From RPQJ01 sp963700045 (GTDB lineage Bacteria > Pseudomonadota > Gammaproteobacteria > Steroidobacterales > Steroidobacteraceae): DNA of 64,000 bases. The position numbers and the translations under genes are program-made. The notes beneath the pieces were generated by a model. That model did not search any database. It saw only the letters and a list, made by a program, of their open reading frames with translations, and was not told the origin of the DNA. Below, one piece after another: positions 36,258-45,586 of the stretch (position 1 is the first letter of the stretch; every line of letters starts with the position of its first letter). The DNA lies in NCBI GenBank assembly GCA_963700045.1, contig CAVOWK010000033.1, positions 1 to 64,000 on the forward strand, written 5' to 3'.

Positions 36258-39050
36258 ATGGACAAGAGCTACTCCCCCAGAGACATCGAATCCCGCATCT
36301 ACGCCGCCTGGGAAGCGGCCGGCTGGTTTGCGCCCGCTGGTGACGGCCCGCCCTACTGCATCGCCATCCCGCCGCCGAACGTCACGGGCACGCTGCACAT
36401 GGGGCACGCCTTCCAGCACACGCTGATGGACGTGCTGACCCGGCTGCACCGCATGGACGGCGATCGCACTCTCTGGCAACCGGGCACCGACCACGCGGGC
36501 ATCGCCACGCAAATGGTCGTCGAGCGCCAGCTCGCCGCCGACGGCAGGACGCGGCACGACCTCGGCCGCGAGAAATTCGTCGAGCGCGTGTGGCAGTGGA
36601 AAGAGGAATCGGGCGGCACGATCTCGCGCCAGATGCGCCGGCTCGGCAATTCGGTCGACTGGTCGCGTGACCGCTTCACGATGGACGCAGGGCTCTCCGC
36701 GGCCGTGCTCGAAGTCTTCGTGCGCCTGCACGAGGACGGGCTGATCTATCGCGGCAAGCGTCTGGTGAACTGGGACCCGGTGCTGCACACGGCGCTGTCC
36801 GACCTCGAAGTGATCGCGGAGCCCGAAGCCGGCAGCCTGTGGCACCTGCGCTATCCGCTCGCGGACGGCAGCGGCCACATGGTCGTCGCGACGACCCGTC
36901 CGGAGACGATGCTCGGCGACACGGCCGTCGCCGTGAACCCCGCGGACGAGCGTTACCAGCACCTCGTCGGCCAGCAGATCCGGTTGCCGCTCACCGGCCG
37001 GCTCGTGCCGATCATCGCCGACGACTATTGCGATCCGGCGTTCGGCAGCGGCTGCGTCAAGATCACGCCGGCGCACGACTTCAACGACTACGAAATCGGC
37101 AAGCGTCACTCGCTGCCGATGATCAACATCCTCACGGCCGATGCGGCGCTCAACGACGAAGTACCGGCGCAGTACCGGGGCCTGGATCGATTCGAGGCGC
37201 GCAAGCGCGTGGTCGCCGACCTCGAAGCCGCCGGGTTGCTCGAGAAAATCGACCCGCACACCCTGCCCGTGCCGCGCGGCGACCGCAGCGGCGCGGTGCT
37301 GGAGCCGTGGCTCACCGACCAGTGGTACGTGCGCGTTGCGCCGTTGGCGGCGCCGGCCATCACTGCCGTTGCAGATGGCCGCATCCGCTTCGTCCCGGAC
37401 AACTGGTCGAAGACTTACTTCCAGTGGATGCACAACATCCAGGACTGGTGCATCAGCCGGCAACTCTGGTGGGGCCATCGCATTCCGGCGTGGTACGACG
37501 ACGACGGCAACATCTTCGTCGCTCGCAGCGAGGCGGACGCGCAGGCCGCCGCAACCCGGCAGCACGGCAGACCCGTCGCGCTGCGCCAGGACGAGGACGT
37601 CCTCGACACCTGGTTCAGTTCGGCGCTGTGGCCGTTTTCGACGCTCGGCTGGCCGCAGCGGACGCCGGAACTCGCGGCCTTCTACCCGACGTCGGTGCTG
37701 GTCACGGGCTTCGACATCATCTTCTTCTGGGTCGCCCGGATGATCATGCTGGGCCTCAGGTTCCAGAATGAGGTGCCCTTCCGCGAGGTCTACATCACCG
37801 GACTCATCCGCGACGAGCACGGCAACAAGATGTCGAAGTCGAAGGGCAACATCATCGACCCGCTCGACCTCATCGACGGCATCGACCTCGAGGCGCTGGT
37901 CGCCAAGCGCACCACCGGCCTGATGCAGCCGCAGATGAGGAACGCGATCGAGAAGGCGACGCGCAAGCAGTTTCCGCAGGGCATTCCATCCTTCGGCACC
38001 GACGCGTTGCGCTTCACCTTCGCCGCGCTCGCGACCATGGGCCGCGACATCCGCTTCGACCTCGGCCGGGTCGAGGGCTACCGCAATTTCTGCAACAAGC
38101 TGTGGAACGCGGCGCGCTACGTGCTCATGAACACCGAGGAGCATGCGGCGGACATTGCGGGCGGCCCGTGCGAGTACTCCGTCGCCGATCGCTGGATTCG
38201 CGGCCGCCTCGGTGCCGCCGTGGCCAGCGTGCGCTCGAATCTCGCGGCCTATCGCTTCGACCTCGCTTCGCAGGCGATGTACGAGTTCGTCTGGTACGAA
38301 TTCTGCGACTGGTACCTCGAGCTGTCGAAGCCCGTGCTGCAGGCCGCGGACGCCGACCCCGCCGCACGGCGTGGCACGCGTAGCACGCTGCTCGAGGTGC
38401 TCGAAGGCACGCTGCGCATGCTGCATCCGCTGATGCCGTTCATCACCGAGGAGATCTGGCAGAAGGTCGGGCCCCTCGCGGGGCGAACGGGCGGCACGAT
38501 CATGCTGCAGCCCTATCCGGCGACCGCGGAGTTCGCGCCAGACGCGCTGGCCGAGCGCGACATCGCGGCACTGCAGGCCGTGGTGCTCGGCATCCGCCAG
38601 ATCCGCGGCGAACTCGACGTGCCGCATTCGCGCGCGACACCGGTGTACGTGCGCAGCGACAAGGCCGGCGACGCCGCAGCGATCGGCGCGCTGGCCGCGA
38701 CGATCCGCAGGATCGCGAACCTCGAGTCGGTCGAACTGGTGCAGTCGGAAGCCGACCTGCCGCCGTGCGCGATCGCGATCAGTGCCGGGCGCACCGTTCT
38801 CGCGCCGTTCGACCGCCTGGTGGACGACGTGTCGGCGGAACTGGCCCGGCTCGAGAAGCGCAGGTCCCGGACGCAGCAGGAGCGCGACAAGTGCGCCGCC
38901 AAGCTTGCCAATGCGAATTTCGTCGCCAACGCGCCGGAGAGCGTCGTCGTGCAGGAACAGGACCGCATCGCAGAATTCGAACGCCAGCTCGGCCAGCTGG
39001 ACGAGCAGATGCGACGGCTGGCGGCGCTCGCGGCGCCGGCGGGAGGCTGA
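36258..39050 (+). CDS. valS: Valyl-tRNA synthetase
   Basis: 930 residues. Class I signatures: PPNVTGTLHMGHAF (HIGH motif at 47-50) and KMSKSKGN (from about 524). The editing (CP1) domain lies between (TTRPETMLGDTAVAVNP), and the anticodon domain and C-terminal coiled coil (VSAELARLEKRRSRTQQERD, then QDRIAEFERQL) complete it. It charges tRNA-Val and clears Thr. It is 55 bp after the small gene and overlaps no neighbour; the next gene starts one base after the stop. Confidence 0.97.
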   Translation: MDKSYSPRDIESRIYAAWEAAGWFAPAGDGPPYCIAIPPPNVTGTLHMGHAFQHTLMDVLTRLHRMDGDRTLWQPGTDHAGIATQMVVERQLAADGRTRHDLGREKFVERVWQWKEESGGTISRQMRRLGNSVDWSRDRFTMDAGLSAAVLEVFVRLHEDGLIYRGKRLVNWDPVLHTALSDLEVIAEPEAGSLWHLRYPLADGSGHMVVATTRPETMLGDTAVAVNPADERYQHLVGQQIRLPLTGRLVPIIADDYCDPAFGSGCVKITPAHDFNDYEIGKRHSLPMINILTADAALNDEVPAQYRGLDRFEARKRVVADLEAAGLLEKIDPHTLPVPRGDRSGAVLEPWLTDQWYVRVAPLAAPAITAVADGRIRFVPDNWSKTYFQWMHNIQDWCISRQLWWGHRIPAWYDDDGNIFVARSEADAQAAATRQHGRPVALRQDEDVLDTWFSSALWPFSTLGWPQRTPELAAFYPTSVLVTGFDIIFFWVARMIMLGLRFQNEVPFREVYITGLIRDEHGNKMSKSKGNIIDPLDLIDGIDLEALVAKRTTGLMQPQMRNAIEKATRKQFPQGIPSFGTDALRFTFAALATMGRDIRFDLGRVEGYRNFCNKLWNAARYVLMNTEEHAADIAGGPCEYSVADRWIRGRLGAAVASVRSNLAAYRFDLASQAMYEFVWYEFCDWYLELSKPVLQAADADPAARRGTRSTLLEVLEGTLRMLHPLMPFITEEIWQKVGPLAGRTGGTIMLQPYPATAEFAPDALAERDIAALQAVVLGIRQIRGELDVPHSRATPVYVRSDKAGDAAAIGALAATIRRIANLESVELVQSEADLPPCAIAISAGRTVLAPFDRLVDDVSAELARLEKRRSRTQQERDKCAAKLANANFVANAPESVVVQEQDRIAEFERQLGQLDEQMRRLAALAAPAGG

Positions 39051-39051
39051 C

Positions 39052-40011
39052 GTGTCGAATGCCATCGAACCGGTCGCAACCGCCGAGCCGTCGCTGAACG
39101 AGCTGATCGATGCGGCCGTGGCGGGCCTCAACGAGATCATCCTCGGCAAGGAAACGCAGGTCCGCCTGTGCCTTGCGTGCCTGTTTGCACGGGGACACCT
39201 GCTGATCGAGGACATCCCCGGGGTCGGCAAGACCACGCTCGCCCACGCCCTCGCCCGTTCGCTGGGTCTTTCGTACCAGCGCATCCAGTTCACCAGCGAC
39301 CTGCTGCCGGCGGACATCATCGGCGTCTCGGTCTTCGAAGCCGACACCGGGCAGTTCCGCTTCCATCGCGGACCCGTCTTTGCACAGCTGGTGCTGGCGG
39401 ACGAAGTGAACCGGGCAACGCCCAAGGCACAGAGCGCGCTGCTCGAGGCGATGGAGGAACACCAGGTCACGGCCGACGGCCAGACCTATCCGCTCACGGA
39501 ACCGTTCTTCGTCATCGCGACGCAGAACCCCTCGTACCAGGTCGGCACGTATCCGTTGCCGGAGTCGCAGCTCGATCGCTTCCTGATGCGCATCGCTCTC
39601 GGTTACCCGGCAGCATCGCTCGAGCGGCAATTGCTGCTCGGTCGCGACCGGCGCGACCTGCTCGCCGAACTCGCGACCGCGATCACGCCGCAGCAACTGT
39701 TGCGGCTGCAGGGCGCCGTGCCGCAGGTGCACGCGTCCGCGGCGCTGCTCGATTACGTGCAGGCGGTGGCGCGCTACACGAGACAGGCCCCGGAGTTCGA
39801 GGCCGGCCTCTCGCCGCGTGCGGTGATCGCCCTGTTGCGCGCCGCGCAGGCCTGGGCCCTCATGCACGGTCACGAAGGCGTGCTGCCGGAAGACGTGCAA
39901 GCCGTGCTGCCCTCCGTCGTCGGCCACCGCCTCGCTGCGCGTGACGAGGCGCGTTTCCGCGACGCCGGCGAGATAGGCCAACACGTGCTGGCGGCCGTCG
40001 CCGTCCCCTGA
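39052..40011 (+). CDS. MoxR-type AAA+ ATPase
   Basis: 319 residues from GTG 39052 (GGAGG 6 bases upstream), right after the valS stop. Walker A is DIPGVGKTT (~54-62), Walker B LVLADEVNRATPKAQSALLE, sensor 1 FVIATQNPSYQVG, with the MoxR-typical PLPESQLDRFLMR. MoxR ATPases act as chaperones, often for von Willebrand or envelope proteins. With the following DUF58 and transglutaminase genes it forms the common moxR-DUF58-tgpA operon. Confidence 0.92.
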   Translation: MSNAIEPVATAEPSLNELIDAAVAGLNEIILGKETQVRLCLACLFARGHLLIEDIPGVGKTTLAHALARSLGLSYQRIQFTSDLLPADIIGVSVFEADTGQFRFHRGPVFAQLVLADEVNRATPKAQSALLEAMEEHQVTADGQTYPLTEPFFVIATQNPSYQVGTYPLPESQLDRFLMRIALGYPAASLERQLLLGRDRRDLLAELATAITPQQLLRLQGAVPQVHASAALLDYVQAVARYTRQAPEFEAGLSPRAVIALLRAAQAWALMHGHEGVLPEDVQAVLPSVVGHRLAARDEARFRDAGEIGQHVLAAVAVP

Positions 40012-40016
40012 GCGCG

Positions 40017-41012
40017 ATGCGCCGGCTGCTGCGGGACTTGCGGGCGCGCATCGAACGGCGCGCGCACGCCTGGATCCGGCGCCGGCAGGGTGCTGACACG
40101 GATCCTGTCGAACTGCGTCGCCAGCGCATCTACATCCTGCCGACGCGGCTCGGCGTCGCTTACGGCGCAATGCTCTGCGCGATGCTGCTCGGCGGCATGA
40201 ACTACAACAACAACCTGGGACTCGGCCTCACGTTCCTGCTCGTGAGTCTCGGTCTCGTGACCATGCATCACGCGCACGGCACGCTGGCCGGAGTGCGGCT
40301 GCGCCTGCTCGAGGCGGTACCCGGCTTCGCGGGCGGCGAGGTCCGGTTCCGCCTGCTGCTCGAGCATTCGTCGAACGTCGCCCGACCCGCCCTCGAGATC
40401 GGTTTCGCCAGGGAAGGGCCGGGCAACGTCACGGCCGACCTGCCGCCCCGGGGCTCGAGCGACGCCACACTGGTCCTGCCTGCGCAGCGTCGCGGCCGTG
40501 TCCCACTCGAGCGCTTCGTCGTTTCGACCAGCCATCCGTTCGGCCTGTTTCGCGCCTGGGCCGTCGTGCATCCGGCGTACTCGGCGATCGCCTGGCCCAG
40601 GCCCGCGGAGCGCGCGATGCCGCCGCCGCTCACCGCGACGGATACAGGAGGCGCGCAGACAGGAGCCATCGGTGCAGAGGACTTTGCCGGCCTGCGGCCG
40701 TTCCAGGCCGGCGACTCGCTGCGGCGCGTGGCATGGAAGGCGTATGCACGCGGCCAGGGCCTGTACACCAAGCAGTTCGCCGGCACCGACGTCGTCTCGC
40801 ACGTCTTCGACTACGAGAGCCTGGCGGGGCTTCCCGCGGAGTCGCGGCTCGAGCAACTCTGCCGCTGGGTACTCGACGCCCAGCAGCGTGGCGAGGCCTT
40901 CGCCCTGCGCCTTCCTGGCACGTCCATCGAGACCAACGTGGGTCCGGCCCACCGCGAACGTTGCCTGAACGCGCTGGCACTGTTCGAGGTGCGGGAGGCT
41001 GCACGTGCGTGA
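40017..41012 (+). CDS. DUF58 domain protein
   Basis: 331 residues. Two membrane helices near the N-terminus (YGAMLCAMLLGGMNYNNNLG and GLTFLLVSLGLV) are followed by an Ig-like region and the DUF58 core (STSHPFGLFRAWA, EDFAGLRPFQAGDSLRRVAW, GLYTKQF). DUF58 proteins carry a von Willebrand-like fold and work with MoxR ATPases; their exact role is unknown. It starts 5 bp after moxR and overlaps the next gene by 8 bp. Confidence 0.9.
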   Translation: MRRLLRDLRARIERRAHAWIRRRQGADTDPVELRRQRIYILPTRLGVAYGAMLCAMLLGGMNYNNNLGLGLTFLLVSLGLVTMHHAHGTLAGVRLRLLEAVPGFAGGEVRFRLLLEHSSNVARPALEIGFAREGPGNVTADLPPRGSSDATLVLPAQRRGRVPLERFVVSTSHPFGLFRAWAVVHPAYSAIAWPRPAERAMPPPLTATDTGGAQTGAIGAEDFAGLRPFQAGDSLRRVAWKAYARGQGLYTKQFAGTDVVSHVFDYESLAGLPAESRLEQLCRWVLDAQQRGEAFALRLPGTSIETNVGPAHRERCLNALALFEVREAARA

Positions 41013-42969
41013 ACCGAACGCGCCGTCGCGGCTGCGCGGACTGGCCTGGGTGATGGCTGCGCTCGCCGCCGCCGTCGGACCTCACGTGCCGCACTTGCCG
41101 GCGTGGGTCACGCTGCTGCTGCTCGCCGTGTGCGCGTGGCGCTGGACGGCCGACCTGCGGGGCAGGAGGCTCGCACCTCTGCTCCTCCGCGTCGTCGTGG
41201 TGCTGGTGTCGACCGCCGCGATCTTCGGCACCTACCGCACGCTGAACGGCATCGAGGCCGGGACGGCGTTCCTCGTGCTGATGGCAGCCGCGAAGCTGCT
41301 CGAGACGCGCACGTCCCGCGATCTCACCGTCATCGTCTTCATCGGCTGGTTCCTGCTTTACGCCGCGCTGCTGCGGGAACAGTCGCTGTCGCAACTGCCC
41401 TGGCTGCTCGGCAGCACGTTCCTCACGGCGGTAGCGCTCATGCGCGTGCACGCCTCGTCGGCGCAGGCGCCGGCACGCCACATCGTGCGACGCACCCTGC
41501 GGCTGTTGCTGCTGGCCGCGCCCTTGGCGCTGCTGCTGTTCCTGCTCTTTCCACGGCTGCCCGGGCCGTTCTGGGGCATCGATTCGCGCACTGAGGCCAG
41601 GACGGGTCTCGATGACGAGATGACACCGGGTGACGTCTCTGACCTGAGCGCATCCGGCGAGGTCGCCTTCCGCGTCCGCTTCTTCGGCCCCACGCCGCCA
41701 CCCGAACAACGCTACTGGCGCGGCCCGGTGCTGCACGAATTCGATGGACGCAGCTGGCGGCGACCAAGCGCGCAAGCGTTTCCACAGCCGCAGGTCACGT
41801 TCCGCGGACCCGCCATCCGCTACCAGGTCACGCTGCAACCCCACGCGCGGCGCTGGGTGCTGGCGCTCGACCTGCCCTCGGCATGGCCGGAACGCGAGAT
41901 CACGCAGTCGTTCGACCTGACGCTGCTGTCGGCGCGCCCCATCAACAACGTCGCTGCCTTTGAGCTCACCTCGCACATGGATTTCACGGCGGGCGCGTCG
42001 CTGGCGGCATCGATGCGGCGCAAGGACCTTGCGCTCCCGCTCGATGGCACCAATGCACGCAGCGTGGCGCTTGGGCGCGAACTCGCGGCCCGCCATGCCG
42101 GCAATCCGCGCGCCATCGTGGGTGAGTTGCTGACCATGTTCCGCCAACAGCCGTTCGTCTACACCATGCAGCCGCCGCTGCTGGCCGACAACGCGGTCGA
42201 CGAGTTCCTGTTCGATACGCGCAAGGGCTTCTGCGAGCACTACGCCTCGGCCTTCACGGTCGTCATGCGTGCGGCCGGCGTGCCGGCGCGCGTCGTCACC
42301 GGCTACCAGGGCGGCGAGTTCAATCCGTTCGGCGGTTACCTGATCGTGCGGCAGTCCGACGCGCACGCATGGTCCGAGGTCTGGATCGAAGGCCGCGGCT
42401 GGTCGCGGGTCGACCCGACTGCCGCCGTAGCTCCCGAGCGCATCCAGGGCAGCCTGATCGATGCGGTCGCCGAGGACGAACCCGTCCCGGGCCGGCTGCG
42501 CGACGCGAGCCCCATCTGGCTGCAGATGGAACTGGGATGGGACGCGGTCAACGACTTCTGGAACCAGCGGGTCGTGCGCTTCGACGCACAGTCGCAGTTC
42601 GACCTGCTCGACAGGCTCGGCGTCGACGATCCCGACTGGCGCGCGCTCGGCCTCGGTCTGGCCGGCAGCCTCGCCGCCTTCTTCGTCGTGTTGTCGACGT
42701 ATCTCGCCTGGCGTTACCGGCCACCCCCGCGGGACTGGCCCGGCCGACTGCACGATGTCGTCGTCGCGCGTCTGCGCAAGCGCGGACTGACGCCGGGCCC
42801 CGCCGAAGGTCCGGTTGCGTTCATCGAGCGCGCCGAGCGGGACTGTCCCGACCTGGCACGGACGCTGGCCGACATCCGCAAGCTCTATGCCGCACTGCGG
42901 TACGGACCCGCACCGCGCGCAGACGACCTGCAGCGCCTCAAGCACGCCGTGAACTCCCTGCGGGTCTGA
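41005..42969 (+). CDS. TgpA-like transmembrane transglutaminase (DUF3488 / DUF4129)
   Basis: 654 residues. Six or so N-terminal helices (DUF3488), then a periplasmic transglutaminase-like domain with Cys in KGFCEHYASAF, His in QSDAHAWSEVWI and Asp in GWSRVDPTAAV. One more helix (SLAAFFVVLSTYLAW) and a DUF4129 tail follow. TgpA of Pseudomonas aeruginosa is essential and acts in the periplasm. The gene overlaps the DUF58 gene and is last of the three-gene operon. Confidence 0.92.
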   Translation: MREPNAPSRLRGLAWVMAALAAAVGPHVPHLPAWVTLLLLAVCAWRWTADLRGRRLAPLLLRVVVVLVSTAAIFGTYRTLNGIEAGTAFLVLMAAAKLLETRTSRDLTVIVFIGWFLLYAALLREQSLSQLPWLLGSTFLTAVALMRVHASSAQAPARHIVRRTLRLLLLAAPLALLLFLLFPRLPGPFWGIDSRTEARTGLDDEMTPGDVSDLSASGEVAFRVRFFGPTPPPEQRYWRGPVLHEFDGRSWRRPSAQAFPQPQVTFRGPAIRYQVTLQPHARRWVLALDLPSAWPEREITQSFDLTLLSARPINNVAAFELTSHMDFTAGASLAASMRRKDLALPLDGTNARSVALGRELAARHAGNPRAIVGELLTMFRQQPFVYTMQPPLLADNAVDEFLFDTRKGFCEHYASAFTVVMRAAGVPARVVTGYQGGEFNPFGGYLIVRQSDAHAWSEVWIEGRGWSRVDPTAAVAPERIQGSLIDAVAEDEPVPGRLRDASPIWLQMELGWDAVNDFWNQRVVRFDAQSQFDLLDRLGVDDPDWRALGLGLAGSLAAFFVVLSTYLAWRYRPPPRDWPGRLHDVVVARLRKRGLTPGPAEGPVAFIERAERDCPDLARTLADIRKLYAALRYGPAPRADDLQRLKHAVNSLRV

Positions 42970-43032
42970 TGCCCCGGAGGCGCGAGGAGCGCAGCCTCGG
43001 GTATGCTGCGCACATCTCAGGGGGAACCGACG

Positions 43033-43299
43033 ATGGCCGTGACCGACAAGAAGTTCGAGGCAGCTGCGAACGACATCAAGAAGCTCACCAAACGTCCCGA
43101 CGACGAGGACATGCTGCGGTTGTACGCGATGTACAAGCAGGGCTCGGAGGGCGACGTGCAGGGCGAGCGCCCGGGCGCTTTCTCGTTCGTCGACCGCGCC
43201 AAGTACGACGCCTGGGCCAAGCTCAAGGGCACCGACCAGGCGAAGGCACGCGAGAATTACGTCAAGCTGGTCGAGCGGCTGAAGAAGACCTACGGCTGA
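43033..43299 (+). CDS. Acyl-CoA-binding protein
   Basis: 88 residues from ATG 43033, with AGGGGG upstream. The four-helix ACBP pattern is complete: FEAAANDIKKLTKRPDDEDM, LYAMYKQGSEGDV, KYDAWAKLKGTDQAKARENY and KLVERLKK. It binds long-chain acyl-CoA esters in the cytosol. Bacterial copies are found in a minority of proteobacteria. Confidence 0.93.
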   Translation: MAVTDKKFEAAANDIKKLTKRPDDEDMLRLYAMYKQGSEGDVQGERPGAFSFVDRAKYDAWAKLKGTDQAKARENYVKLVERLKKTYG

Positions 43300-43306
43300 A
43301 ACGTAC

Positions 43307-44164
43307 GTGAGCGCTGCGATCGCTGCCATCCTGGCGGTCGCCCTCGCGGTGCTCGCTGGCCTGCTGGCGCCACCGCTGCTGCGCCGGCGGCGGCGGCGAC
43401 TCGCCTTCGGCCAGGCCTTGCCCGAGCCGATGCGCCTCGCGATCACACGCAACGTTCCCGTCACGCATTCGCTGCCGCCGGACCTTGCGCGCCGGCTCGA
43501 AGGGCTCGTCATCTGCTTCCTTGCCGAGAAGCAGTTCGTCGGTTGCAACGGGCTTGTGATTACCGATGAGATCCGCGCGACGATCGCCGCGCAGGCGTGC
43601 CTGCTGCTGCTCGGCCGGCCCGGGCTGTACGACGAACTGCAATCGATCCTGGTATACCCCGGCGCGTTCTGGGTCGAAGACGAAGTGCACGACGACGATG
43701 GGCTGGTCACGCACCGCCGGCGCGAACTCTCCGGTGAAGCCTGGGACTCGCACCGGATCATCCTGTCGTGGGAAGACATCGAAGATACCGCGCGCCGGCC
43801 CGCGGACGGCTACAACGTGGCGTTGCACGAATTCGCGCACTACCTGGATGCAGAAGGACGCGGTCTCGCGCCTCGCGCTGCTGACGCTTCGCGGGAGAGT
43901 CCGTCCAGCGGCAAGCCGAGGGCCAGCGACGACTGGCATAGGGACCTGATTGCAGAATATGAAGCACTCTGCGACACCGTCGATCGCGGCGAGCCGACGT
44001 TCCTCGATCCCTACGCCGCCGAGGACGAGATCGAGTTCTTCGCGGTGGCCAGCGAGGAATTCATCGAATGCCCCGCGGAATTGCGGACAGCGCATCCGCG
44101 CCTGTATTCACTGCTGCGCGAGTTCTACGGCATCGATCCCGCCGCTTGGGCGGCGGGTCGGTGA
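43307..44164 (+). CDS. mtfA: MtfA-type zinc peptidase
   Basis: 285 residues from GTG 43307, 7 bp after the acyl-CoA-binding protein. An N-terminal membrane helix (IAAILAVALAVLAGLLAPPL) and basic stretch precede the metallopeptidase domain with HEFAHYLD as zinc site, plus IILSWEDIEDTARRP and DEIEFFAVASEEFIECP. E. coli MtfA binds the repressor Mlc and so affects glucose PTS control; it has aminopeptidase activity. A half copy of the hairpin repeat begins at its stop codon. Confidence 0.9.
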   Translation: MSAAIAAILAVALAVLAGLLAPPLLRRRRRRLAFGQALPEPMRLAITRNVPVTHSLPPDLARRLEGLVICFLAEKQFVGCNGLVITDEIRATIAAQACLLLLGRPGLYDELQSILVYPGAFWVEDEVHDDDGLVTHRRRELSGEAWDSHRIILSWEDIEDTARRPADGYNVALHEFAHYLDAEGRGLAPRAADASRESPSSGKPRASDDWHRDLIAEYEALCDTVDRGEPTFLDPYAAEDEIEFFAVASEEFIECPAELRTAHPRLYSLLREFYGIDPAAWAAGR

Positions 44165-44210
44165 GGGCGTTCGTTCCGGGTCTTTCCCGGGCGAGCGGAA
44201 AGGCAGACAC
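44161..44210. repeat. Half copy of the hairpin repeat family (member D)
   Basis: This sequence is nearly the same as the left arm and loop of the 53336-53411 hairpin (GTGAGGGCGTTCGTT, then GGGCGAGCGGAAAGGCAGAC). The complementary right arm is missing. It begins at the mtfA stop. It shows that arm plus loop can exist without the second arm, so it is a repeated element rather than a simple local palindrome. Confidence 0.75.
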
Positions 44211-44295
44211 GCGCCGATTGCGAGCGGCAATATCCAAGGCTCAGCCACCAAGCCGTCTTGATGGAGCAAGAGGCAAGCAGAACGTCACGACGGAT

Positions 44296-45579
44296 CTACC
44301 GCTCGAGGGTTGCGTCGGCCCGTGCGCTGCGCGCCGCGATCATCAGCATCCAGCCGCCACTGAAGAACAGCAGCAGGATCGAGAGAATCGACAGGCGCTG
44401 GTCGTGCGTGACAGCCGCCGTCACGCCCACGAGGATCGGGCCCACGATCGCCGAGGCCTTGCCCATCATGTTGTAGAAGCCGAAGAACTCCGACGACTTG
44501 CCTTCCGGTACCAGGCGCCCGTAGTAGCTGCGGCTCAATGACTGGATGCCGCCCTGCACCAGTCCGATCACGACGGCGAGCAGGAAGAAGTCGGACACGT
44601 CGCGGACAAAATACGCGAAGCACGTGGCCGCGATGTAGACAGCCAGCGCGATGAAGATGCCGTTGAGCGCGCCGATCCGGCGCCCGAGCCAGCCGTAGGC
44701 GAGCGCCGCGGGAAAGCCGACGAACTGCGTCAACAGCAGCGCCTTGATCAGGCCGCCCTGGTCCAGGCCCAGCGACATCCCGTAGTCGATCGCCATCTTG
44801 ATGATCGTGTTGACGCCGTCGATGTACAGGACGTATGCGATCAGGAACAGCATCAGGGGCTTGTAACGGCGAATCTCACCGAGGGTGTTGCGCAGTTCGC
44901 CGAAGCCGAGCCGCACCGCTTCGCGTGCGCTGACGGCTACCCTCTCCGACGCCTTCTCTTTGACGAAGAATACGCACGGCAGCGCGAACACGAACCACCA
45001 GATACCCGTCATGACGAACGACACGCGCACCGCCTCGCCCGCATCGGCCAGCCCGAAAGTCGCGGGCTGCAGCGTCATGAACACGTTCACGGCGAACAGC
45101 AGTCCGCCGCCAAGGTAGCCGAGGGCATAACCGAAACCCGAGACGACGTCGTATTCGTCGGGCTCGGCCACGTGCAGCAGCAGCGAGTCGTTGAAGACGA
45201 TGCCGCCCCAGAAACCGAGCGAGGCCACGATGTAGAGCGCGGCCGCGCCCAGCCAGTGGCCCTGCGCGACCAGCGCGAGCCCGGCCGTGGCGGCCGCGCC
45301 CAGCACCGTGCACATCAGCAGCAGTCGCACACGTGAGCTGCTGCGGTCGGCGATCGCACCGAGCACGGGCGCCAGCAGCGCGACGATCAGGCTCGCGATG
45401 CCGCTGGTGACGCCGAGCCGGAAGGTGCTTTCGGTGGCGACGACGCCCGCATTCCAGTACTGCTTGAAAAAGACCGGGAAGAAGCCGGCCATCACCGTGG
45501 TCGCGAACGCGGAATTGGCCCAGTCGTACAACGCCCAGGACAGGACTGGCCGGCGGCGCAGGACGGCCTTGCTGGTCAC
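44296..45579 (-). CDS. UMF1-family MFS transporter
   Basis: 427 residues from GTG 45579, eight bases after the prfC stop. Twelve helices; the UMF1/Atg22-like family signature YDWANSAFATTVM opens the first, with VALLAPVLGAIADR after helix 2 and IQSLSRSYYGRLVPEGKSSE in the second half. The substrate is unknown; eukaryotic relatives export amino acids. Probably co-transcribed with prfC. Confidence 0.85.
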   Translation of the reverse strand: MTSKAVLRRRPVLSWALYDWANSAFATTVMAGFFPVFFKQYWNAGVVATESTFRLGVTSGIASLIVALLAPVLGAIADRSSSRVRLLLMCTVLGAAATAGLALVAQGHWLGAAALYIVASLGFWGGIVFNDSLLLHVAEPDEYDVVSGFGYALGYLGGGLLFAVNVFMTLQPATFGLADAGEAVRVSFVMTGIWWFVFALPCVFFVKEKASERVAVSAREAVRLGFGELRNTLGEIRRYKPLMLFLIAYVLYIDGVNTIIKMAIDYGMSLGLDQGGLIKALLLTQFVGFPAALAYGWLGRRIGALNGIFIALAVYIAATCFAYFVRDVSDFFLLAVVIGLVQGGIQSLSRSYYGRLVPEGKSSEFFGFYNMMGKASAIVGPILVGVTAAVTHDQRLSILSILLLFFSGGWMLMIAARSARADATLER

Positions 45580-45586
45580 TCCTCGC

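Noticed and set aside
36177..39470. A 1097-residue open frame on the minus strand opposite valS
   Set aside because: It is the antisense of valS and moxR, with Arg/Ala/His-rich composition typical of GC-rich shadow frames and no domain motif.
40630..43779. A 1049-residue minus-strand open frame
   Set aside because: It is opposite the DUF58, TgpA-like, acyl-CoA-binding and mtfA genes; low-complexity composition and no motif, so a shadow frame.
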